NCBI GenBank assembly: GCA_002436765.1
Contig: DJNI01000078.1
Location: forward strand, 18,874 to 24,342
From: Clostridiales bacterium UBA6468
Lineage (GTDB): Bacteria; Bacillota; Clostridia; Oscillospirales; Oscillospiraceae
DNA: 5,469 nt
Direction of reading: 5' to 3'
A program made the position numbers and the translations under genes. How positions within the stretch are numbered: the stretch's first letter is position 1; each line of letters starts with the position of its first letter. The notes beneath the pieces were generated by a model. The model saw only the letters and a program-made list of their open reading frames with translations, made no database searches and was not told the origin of the DNA. Positions 1 through 4,554 of the stretch are shown here, one piece after another.

Positions 1-36
1 CTGTCAGCTCTCGCCGATTTATCCAGAGCTTCCCTT

Positions 37-65
37 ATTATACTCTACCCGCCGCCGTCATACAA
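37..65 (-). promoter_or_regulatory. Divergent sigma-70-type promoter pointing left, out of the window
   Basis: Read on the minus strand, a perfect TATAAT (37-42) lies 17 bp downstream of TTGTAT (60-65), which matches the first three bases of the -35 consensus. Transcription would start near position 30 and run left. No ATG occurs on the minus strand between the -10 box and position 1, so the gene it serves, coding or RNA, lies outside the window. Its -35 box is only 10 bp from the -35 box of the ylmH promoter, so the two promoters are back to back. This is a motif match only; an AT-rich chance match is possible. Confidence 0.5.
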
Positions 66-75
66 GAAAAAATTC

Positions 76-104
76 TTCCCACCCGGCAAAAGTTGTGGTA
101 TAGT
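76..104 (+). promoter_or_regulatory. ylmH promoter (extended -10)
   Basis: A -10 box TATAGT (99-104) is preceded by TGG (96-98), giving an extended -10 of the TGn type. TTCCCA (76-81) sits 17 bp upstream and matches the -35 consensus at four of six positions. A start site six to seven bases after the -10 box would fall near 111, leaving only about nine untranslated bases before the ylmH ATG. The ygiQ promoter has a very similar layout. Confidence 0.55.
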
Positions 105-110
105 ACCCTT

Positions 111-117
111 GGTGATC
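111..117 (+). promoter_or_regulatory. Unusual ylmH ribosome binding site GGTGATC
   Basis: GGTGATC ends two bases before the ATG at 120. It is exactly complementary to the GATCACC stretch of the conserved 16S rRNA tail, which is the part just 5' of the usual CCTCC core. Its closeness to the ATG is the distance expected for this shifted pairing. It supports the ATG at 120 over the in-frame TTG at 93, which lies upstream of the predicted transcription start. Confidence 0.5.
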
Positions 118-119
118 GC

Positions 120-905
120 ATGGAACGAAGCAACATTGAAAAAATCGCCCAGTCTGCCGAAGATCGGCTGCTTCTGGCGAAGCTCTGGGATAAAATCAAC
201 GCAGGAATGCGGAAAAACATCCCCGCCGCCACCTGCTTTCTCTCCCTCCGGGAGCTGGAAATGGCAAAATTCCTGTTCGGCGAGCCGGAGGGGCTGTACG
301 CCTTCGGCGGCTACGAGGACGCGGAACGGAAAATGCTGGTCTTCCTGCCGGACTATCTGGACGAAACCAGCCTCTACGGCGAGGACAGCCCCTGCGTGTG
401 TCTGCGCGCCGCGTTCTTTCAGGGGGACAGCCCCAGCCACCGGGACTTTCTGGGGGCGCTGATGGGCGCGGGCGTCGGCCGGGAGACGGTGGGCGATATC
501 TGCGTGGACAAGGGCAGCTGCGACTTTTTCGTCACGGCGGAGATTGCCCCCTATCTTATGCAGAATTTCACCTCCGCCGGGCGGACGAAGCTGCATTTGA
601 GCCGGATCCCCCTTTCGGGCGTCCACATCCCGGAACCGGAAGTGAAAGAAATCCGGGACACGCTGGCGTCGCTGCGGCTGGACGGCGTCATATCCTCCGG
701 CTTTCGCATCGGGCGGAGTCTCGCCGCCCAGTACGTGACCGCCGGGAAAGCCGCCATCGACGGTCTTCCCTGCGAGAAACCGGACAAACCCGTCCCGGAG
801 GGCGCAAAAATCTCCGTCCGGGGGCTGGGAAAAATCAGGCTTGCGTCCGTCAACGGCCGGACCAAAAAGGACAGAATTTCGGTGGTCATCCACCGGTATG
901 TGTGA
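120..905 (+). CDS. ylmH: YlmH-family S4-domain RNA-binding protein
   Basis: This 261-residue protein matches the YlmH family in length (about 257 residues in Bacillus subtilis) and layout. An N-terminal region (roughly 1-75) and a middle alpha/beta region (about 75-165) precede a C-terminal S4 RNA-binding domain (about 180-245). The S4 domain is recognised by the stretch with LDGVISSGFRIGRS, then an AAQYVTAGKAAIDG segment, and the closing SVRGLGKIRL, which corresponds to the family's V-G-x-x-I-S-V-R-G-x-G pattern. In B. subtilis YlmH has been linked to ribosome-associated quality control, binding stalled large subunits in a way that overlaps the small S4 protein RqcP. In many Firmicutes the gene lies downstream of ftsZ in the ylmDEFG/divIVA cluster. 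Here it is instead first in a two-gene operon with a DUF896 gene. The ATG at 120 was chosen over an in-frame TTG at 93 because the TTG overlaps the promoter. The family call is strong; the exact role in this organism is inferred. Confidence 0.9.
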   Translation: MERSNIEKIAQSAEDRLLLAKLWDKINAGMRKNIPAATCFLSLRELEMAKFLFGEPEGLYAFGGYEDAERKMLVFLPDYLDETSLYGEDSPCVCLRAAFFQGDSPSHRDFLGALMGAGVGRETVGDICVDKGSCDFFVTAEIAPYLMQNFTSAGRTKLHLSRIPLSGVHIPEPEVKEIRDTLASLRLDGVISSGFRIGRSLAAQYVTAGKAAIDGLPCEKPDKPVPEGAKISVRGLGKIRLASVNGRTKKDRISVVIHRYV

Positions 906-907
906 GG
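902..907 (+). promoter_or_regulatory. DUF896 ribosome binding site overlapping the ylmH stop
   Basis: GTGAGG (902-907) lies 11 bases before the ATG at 919 and includes the TGA stop of ylmH (903-905). The arrangement suggests translational coupling of the two genes. It favours the ATG at 919 over the in-frame ATG at 925, which would be 17 bases away. Confidence 0.55.
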
Positions 908-918
908 TTTTACAATAT

Positions 919-1125
919 ATGAAGATGGACGAAGTGATCGCCAGAATCAACGTTCTGGCAAAGAAAGCAAAAGCCGAGGGTCTGACCCCCGAGGAACTGG
1001 CAGAGCGGGACAAGCTGCGGCGAATCTACATTGATTCCGTCAAGGCCAATCTGGTGGGTCAGCTGGAAAACACCTACATCATCGGCACCGACGGTGTCAA
1101 GCGGAAGGTAGAGAAGAAATCCTGA
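919..1125 (+). CDS. DUF896 (YnzC-like) small protein
   Basis: This is a 68-residue, highly charged, mostly helical protein. It carries the DUF896 signature: ARINVLAKKAKAEGLTPEE, then an ERDKLRRIYIDSVKANL helix, then a short hydrophobic LENTYIIGTDG segment. B. subtilis YnzC has about 77 residues and the same A-R-I-N-x-L-A-x-K-A-K-A pattern, and structural work on that family shows an N-terminal helical hairpin. The molecular function of the family is not established. In B. subtilis the gene belongs to the LexA-controlled yneA operon, but no LexA-type operator is visible here and the gene is co-transcribed with ylmH instead. The Lys/Arg-rich tail (KRKVEKKS) would suit contact with nucleic acid, which is inference. 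Its last two codons and stop form part of the terminator stem. Confidence 0.88.
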   Translation: MKMDEVIARINVLAKKAKAEGLTPEELAERDKLRRIYIDSVKANLVGQLENTYIIGTDGVKRKVEKKS

Positions 1126-1158
1126 ACGGCGTGGCTTCGGCCACGCCGTTCAGGATTT
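1117..1158 (+). terminator. Stem-loop terminator of the ylmH-DUF896 operon, with the stop codon in the stem
   Basis: A perfect 19-bp inverted repeat (1117-1135 with 1140-1158) closes on a TTCG tetraloop (1136-1139), an exceptionally stable loop type. The DUF896 stop (1123-1125) and the two codons before it lie in the left arm. The thymine run after the stem is short (TTTAT, with the Ts partly paired in the stem), so termination may be less efficient than the stem strength suggests. The structure could also serve as a 3'-end stabiliser. Confidence 0.85.
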
Positions 1159-1179
1159 ATGCCGGGACAGTTTTTCCGC

Positions 1180-1208
1180 TTCCCTTTCTCCCAAAAGTCT
1201 GCTATACT
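1180..1208 (+). promoter_or_regulatory. ygiQ promoter (extended -10)
   Basis: TATACT (1203-1208) is preceded by TGC, giving an extended -10. TTCCCT (1180-1185) sits 17 bp upstream as a weak -35. The start site would be near 1215, giving a leader of about 23 bases that includes a strong ribosome binding site. The site lies just after the upstream operon's stem-loop, which supports ygiQ as its own transcription unit. Confidence 0.6.
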
Positions 1209-1225
1209 GTAGAAAACGGACTACC

Positions 1226-1231
1226 AGGAGG
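1226..1231 (+). promoter_or_regulatory. ygiQ ribosome binding site
   Basis: A consensus AGGAGG lies six bases upstream of the ATG at 1238 and fixes that start. Confidence 0.85.
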
Positions 1232-1237
1232 CAGTAT

Positions 1238-3085
1238 ATGGAATTTCTGCCCATTACCAGACGGGAAATGCTCGACCGCGGGTGGGACGCCTGCGACTTT
1301 GTGTACATCATCGGCGACGCCTATGTCGATCACCCGTCCTTCGGCCACGCCATTATCAGCCGGGTCCTGGAGAGCCACGGCTACAATGTGGGCATCATCT
1401 CCCAGCCGGATTGGAAAAATCCCAAATCCATCGACGTTTTCGGCCGTCCCCGGCTGGGGTTTCTGGTCTCCGGCGGCAATATGGACTCTATGGTCAACCA
1501 CTATTCCGTCACCAAGCACCGCCGGAAAACCGACGCCTTCACCCCCGGCGGCGTCATGGGCAAACGCCCGGACCACGCCACCACGGTCTACTGCAACCTT
1601 ATCCGCCAGACCTACAAGGACGTTCCCATCCTCATCGGCGGCATCGAGGCGAGCCTGCGCCGGCTGGGACACTACGATTACTGGTCGGACACCATGAAGC
1701 GCTCCATATTGCTTGACAGTCAGGCGGACCTTCTCATGTACGGCATGGGGGAAAAGACCATTGTGGAGGTAGCCGACGCATTAAATTCCGGGCTGGACGT
1801 GAAGGACATCACCTACATCGACGGCACGGTGTTCAAGACCAAAGAGCCGGACGACAGTCTGCCCACCATCCCCCTGCCCTCCTTCGCCGAGATCAAGGCC
1901 GACCGGCGCAGATACGCCGAGAGCTTCCAAATCCAGTATGCCAACTGCGACCCCTTCACCGCCAAGCGGCTGGCGGAGCCTTACGACAATTTCTTCGTGG
2001 TGCAGAACCCGCCCCAGAAGCCTCTGACCAGGTTAGAAATGGACGCGGTGTACGACCTTCCCTATATGCGCGCCTACCACCCCAGCTACGAAAAGGCGGG
2101 GGGTGTTCCCGCCATTGAGGAAGTCAAATTCAGTCTGGTGTCCAACCGGGGCTGCTTCGGCGCCTGCTCCTTCTGCGCCCTGACCTTCCATCAGGGACGG
2201 ATCGTCCAGACCCGCAGCCACGAATCCATCCTCCGGGAAGCGGAGATCATGGGGAAGGACAAAGATTTCAAGGGCTACATCCATGACGTCGGCGGCCCCA
2301 CCGCCAATTTCCGTCACCCGGCCTGTGAAAAGCAGCTGTCGAAGGGCGCCTGCGGCGGGCGGCAGTGCCTTTACCCCACCCCCTGCAAAAACATGAACGC
2401 CGACCATTCGGACTATGTCGCATTGCTTCGCAAGCTGCGGAAGCTCCCCGGGGTCAAGAAGGTGTTTATCCGCAGCGGCATCCGCTTCGACTATCTGCTG
2501 GCGGATAAAAAGGACACCTTTTTCCGGGAGCTGGTGCAGTACCACATTTCCGGCCAGCTGAAGGTCGCCCCGGAGCATGTATCCGACGCTGTCCTCGCCC
2601 GGATGGGCAAGCCCAAAAACGCGGTATACAATCAGTTTGTGGAGAAATATTTTGCCCTGAACCGGCAGTACGGCATGAATCAGTACCTTGTCCCCTACCT
2701 CATGTCCAGCCACCCCGGCTCTACCCTCAAGGAGGCCGTGGAGCTGGCCGAGTACATCCGGGACATGGGCTACAACCCGGAGCAGGTGCAGGACTTTTAC
2801 CCCACCCCCTCCACATTGTCCACCGTCATGTACTGCACCGGCCTTGACAGCCGCACCATGGAGCGGGTCTACGTCCCCACCGACCCCCACGAAAAGGCCA
2901 TGCAGCGGGCGCTGATTCAGTACCGCGACCCGAAAAACTACGCCCTCGTGCGGGAAGCGCTGATGAAGGCGCACCGGGAAGACCTGATCGGTTCCGGGGC
3001 AAAATGTCTCATCCGTTCCGCGCCGCCCCGTCCCGTCAGGAAAAAGCCGGGACAGGCAAGCGGAAAGTACAAACCGTCCAAGTAA
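1238..3085 (+). CDS. ygiQ: YgiQ-family radical SAM protein
   Basis: This 615-residue protein has the three-part YgiQ layout. An N-terminal cobalamin-binding-like domain (about 1-270) begins with PITRREMLDRGWDACDFVYI and includes IGGIEASLRRLGHYDYWSD near 132-151. A radical SAM core (about 295-500) follows. The 4Fe-4S ligands are C306, C310 and C313 in CxxxCxxC, preceded by SNRG. The C-terminal part carries the family signature QVQDFYPTPSTLSTVMY (about 516-532). A second set of cysteines (C363, C372, C377, C383), following the GGPTANF motif, matches the family's conserved extra cluster and may hold another metal site. Firmicute members are about 600-650 residues and the Escherichia coli protein about 740, so this copy looks full length with a shorter Lys/Pro-rich tail (595-615). 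The reaction and substrate are not established for the family. It has its own promoter and converges on folA. The family call is very secure; the function is unknown. Confidence 0.96.
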   Translation: MEFLPITRREMLDRGWDACDFVYIIGDAYVDHPSFGHAIISRVLESHGYNVGIISQPDWKNPKSIDVFGRPRLGFLVSGGNMDSMVNHYSVTKHRRKTDAFTPGGVMGKRPDHATTVYCNLIRQTYKDVPILIGGIEASLRRLGHYDYWSDTMKRSILLDSQADLLMYGMGEKTIVEVADALNSGLDVKDITYIDGTVFKTKEPDDSLPTIPLPSFAEIKADRRRYAESFQIQYANCDPFTAKRLAEPYDNFFVVQNPPQKPLTRLEMDAVYDLPYMRAYHPSYEKAGGVPAIEEVKFSLVSNRGCFGACSFCALTFHQGRIVQTRSHESILREAEIMGKDKDFKGYIHDVGGPTANFRHPACEKQLSKGACGGRQCLYPTPCKNMNADHSDYVALLRKLRKLPGVKKVFIRSGIRFDYLLADKKDTFFRELVQYHISGQLKVAPEHVSDAVLARMGKPKNAVYNQFVEKYFALNRQYGMNQYLVPYLMSSHPGSTLKEAVELAEYIRDMGYNPEQVQDFYPTPSTLSTVMYCTGLDSRTMERVYVPTDPHEKAMQRALIQYRDPKNYALVREALMKAHREDLIGSGAKCLIRSAPPRPVRKKPGQASGKYKPSK

Positions 3086-3140
3086 AGAAACACGCTGCCG
3101 CCTGGGTTTGTCCCAAGCGGCAGCGTGTTTTTACTTTCTT
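3086..3140. terminator. Bidirectional terminator between ygiQ and folA
   Basis: A 14-bp perfect stem (3088-3101 with 3117-3130) continues past one C/A mismatch into a 4-bp inner stem with a TTTGT loop (3107-3111). The plus strand is followed by TTTTTACTTTCTTTT, which is also the coding end of folA. The minus strand is followed by TTTCTTTACTT. The stem fills essentially the whole 45-bp gap between the two convergent stop codons, so a single element ends both transcripts. Confidence 0.9.
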
Positions 3141-3610
3141 TTATACAGGCACATTTCGTAAGCTATCCCGTTTTCCTCGCCGGATTGCAGCGTTTCCGCC
3201 AGATACCAATCCTTATCCTCGTCCAGATTGGGAAAAAAGGTGTCGGATTCCGGCGTCACATGCACTTTTGTGACATAAGCCGCGTCGCAGAAGGGCAGCA
3301 TCTGCCGGTAGACGCTCCCGCCGCCGATGACAAAGCAGCGCTCGGCGGTACGGGAAAGCGCCGCCGCCTTTTCGGCGCTGTCACAAACCATAAAACCGGG
3401 AATCTCCGCCCCGCTTCTGCTCAGCGCCACATTGACCCGCCCCGGAAGGGGCTGTTTTCCCGGAAAATCCTCGATGGTGCGCCTGCCCGCGATCACCATT
3501 GCCCCACGGGTAGTCGTCCGGAAGAATTTCCGGTCGGCGGACAGGGCGACGGGCTGCGTCCCGTCCCGGCCGATCCCCCAGTCGTCGTAAACCGCAACGA
3601 TCAGTTCCAT
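3131..3610 (-). CDS. folA: Dihydrofolate reductase
   Basis: This cytosolic enzyme reduces 7,8-dihydrofolate to tetrahydrofolate with NADPH, replacing the cofactor oxidised by thymidylate synthase. At 159 residues it has the usual chromosomal DHFR length. Visible landmarks are the N-terminal strand MELIVAVYDDWGIGRDG, acidic D26 in SADRKFF (the position of E. coli Asp27), the NADPH-binding GRRT (42-45), PLPGR (54-58), the VIGGGSVY motif (94-101) and the DTFFP segment (123-127). The conserved active-site P-W after the Met20 loop is replaced by Q-P-V (19-21), so the Trp22 equivalent is absent. From memory, clostridial DHFRs often also lack this Trp, so the change alone does not imply inactivity. 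The gene starts nine bases after thyA and is almost certainly co-transcribed with it. Its stop touches the shared terminator. Confidence 0.95.
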   Translation of the reverse strand: MELIVAVYDDWGIGRDGTQPVALSADRKFFRTTTRGAMVIAGRRTIEDFPGKQPLPGRVNVALSRSGAEIPGFMVCDSAEKAAALSRTAERCFVIGGGSVYRQMLPFCDAAYVTKVHVTPESDTFFPNLDEDKDWYLAETLQSGEENGIAYEMCLYKRK

Positions 3611-3615
3611 GGCCC

Positions 3616-3621
3616 CACCTC
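3616..3621 (-). promoter_or_regulatory. folA ribosome binding site overlapping the thyA stop
   Basis: On the minus strand GAGGTG (3621-3616) begins inside the thyA TGA stop (3622-3620) and ends five bases before the folA ATG. This implies translational coupling of DHFR to thymidylate synthase. Confidence 0.75.
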
Positions 3622-4450
3622 AGATCGCCATGGGAATTTCAAAGTGGAAGGGGTGGAACTGATAATTTTCCATGGAAAAGCTGTCCTTGGTAAAGGCGTA
3701 AAAGTCGGTGATGCTTTCGTCCATCCGGAATTTTGGCGCGGGGTATCCGTCCAGTTCCAGCATGGCCCTGACGGCGGGGATGTGCCGGTCGTAAATGTGG
3801 CAGTCGGCGATGACGTGAACCAGCTCGCCCACCTTTAACCCCGCCACCTGCGCCATCATGTGGGTCAGCACGGCGTACTGCACCACGTTCCAGTTGTTGG
3901 CCGTGAGCATGTCCTGGGAGCGCTGGTTGAGAATGGCGTTCAGGGTGTCGCCGGTGACGTTGAAGGTCATGGAGTAGGCGCAGGGGTAAAGGTTCATCTC
4001 GTACAGGTCTTCAAAATTGTAGATATTCGTCAGAATCCGGCGGGAGGCGGGGTTGTGCTTCAGGTCGTAGATCACTCGGTCAACCTGATCGAACATGCCC
4101 TCCTTGTACCGGTGCTTGATGCCCAGCTGGTAGCCGTAAGCCTTGCCGATGGTGCCGTCCTCCCCCACCCATTCGTCCCAGACGTGGCTGCCCAGATCCG
4201 CGACACGGTTGGACTTTTTCTGCCAGATCCACAGAAGCTCGTCCACGGCGCTTTTCCAGTAGGTGCGCCGCAGGGTCATGATGGGAAATTCTTCCGCCAG
4301 GTTGTAGCGGTTCACCACGCCGAATTTTTTAATGGTATGCGCCGGTGTTCCGTCCGCCCAGTGGGGGCGAACCTCCAGGTTTTCGTCGGAGAAGCCGTTT
4401 TCCAGAATGTCCCGGCACGTTTTCTTATACACTTCGTCAGCGTAGCTCAT
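3620..4450 (-). CDS. thyA: Thymidylate synthase (folate-dependent, ThyA)
   Basis: The enzyme methylates dUMP to dTMP with 5,10-methylenetetrahydrofolate, releasing dihydrofolate for the DHFR encoded directly downstream. The 276-residue protein carries the family landmarks in order: the phosphate-loop region with VRPHWADGTPAHT (27-39), the conserved ELLWIWQ (71-77), the dimer-contact arginines R137-R138 in PASRRIL, nucleophile C157 in LYPCAYS, QRSQD (176-180) for phosphate and dUMP contacts, W187-N188, H218 and Y220 in CHIY, and the C-terminal PMAI that closes the active site. The residue after the catalytic cysteine is Ala rather than the His of the E. coli type. This pattern, together with the loop wording and length, resembles the B. 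subtilis ThyA / phage phi3T lineage (from memory, P-C-V-Y there). It is first in a two-gene operon with folA and has its own promoter and a GGGAGGG ribosome binding site. Confidence 0.97.
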   Translation of the reverse strand: MSYADEVYKKTCRDILENGFSDENLEVRPHWADGTPAHTIKKFGVVNRYNLAEEFPIMTLRRTYWKSAVDELLWIWQKKSNRVADLGSHVWDEWVGEDGTIGKAYGYQLGIKHRYKEGMFDQVDRVIYDLKHNPASRRILTNIYNFEDLYEMNLYPCAYSMTFNVTGDTLNAILNQRSQDMLTANNWNVVQYAVLTHMMAQVAGLKVGELVHVIADCHIYDRHIPAVRAMLELDGYPAPKFRMDESITDFYAFTKDSFSMENYQFHPFHFEIPMAI

Positions 4451-4457
4451 GTTGGAT

Positions 4458-4464
4458 CCCTCCC
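4458..4464 (-). promoter_or_regulatory. thyA ribosome binding site
   Basis: GGGAGGG on the minus strand ends seven bases before the ATG at 4450 and supports that start. Confidence 0.8.
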
Positions 4465-4480
4465 GGTTTCTACTGGGGGT

Positions 4481-4509
4481 ATCATATCACAATCCCGCGA
4501 TGCTGGCAA
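4481..4509 (-). promoter_or_regulatory. thyA-folA operon promoter (extended -10)
   Basis: On the minus strand TTGCCA (4509-4504) is followed after exactly 17 bp by TATGAT (4486-4481), which is preceded by TGA and so forms an extended -10. The start site would be near 4474, giving a leader of about 24 bases. This is the best-scoring promoter in the window by eye. Its -35 box lies two bases from the thymine run of the upstream gene's terminator. Confidence 0.75.
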
Positions 4510-4510
4510 G

Positions 4511-4542
4511 AAAAATCTCCCCGCGGTTTCCCGCGGGGAGAT
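4511..4542 (-). terminator. Terminator of the SH3b-protein gene
   Basis: A perfect 12-bp stem (4515-4526 with 4531-4542) closes on a four-base loop that reads GAAA on the minus strand, a stable GNRA tetraloop. On that strand it is followed by a run of Ts (4515-4511). It lies 12 bases past the stop of the SH3b-protein gene and runs directly into the thyA promoter. Confidence 0.9.
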
Positions 4543-4554
4543 GGAAGCGCCGTC

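Noticed and set aside
93..119. TTG at 93 as an upstream in-frame start for ylmH
   Set aside because: It overlaps the predicted -10 box and lies before the likely transcription start, with no ribosome binding site; the ATG at 120 fits the family's N-terminus.
45..1013. Long open frame on the minus strand opposite ylmH and DUF896
   Set aside because: Its translation is Pro/Gly/Ala/Arg-rich with no recognisable motif, and it is antisense to two clear family matches; it is a by-product of GC-rich third positions.
1122..1153. GAAC ... GTTC pair resembling a LexA operator, tempting because DUF896 genes can be SOS-controlled
   Set aside because: The half sites are the arms of the terminator stem, far more than four bases apart and downstream of the gene.
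2033..2974. Long minus-strand open frame opposite ygiQ
   Set aside because: Antisense shadow of a securely identified gene, with no domain and no ribosome binding site.
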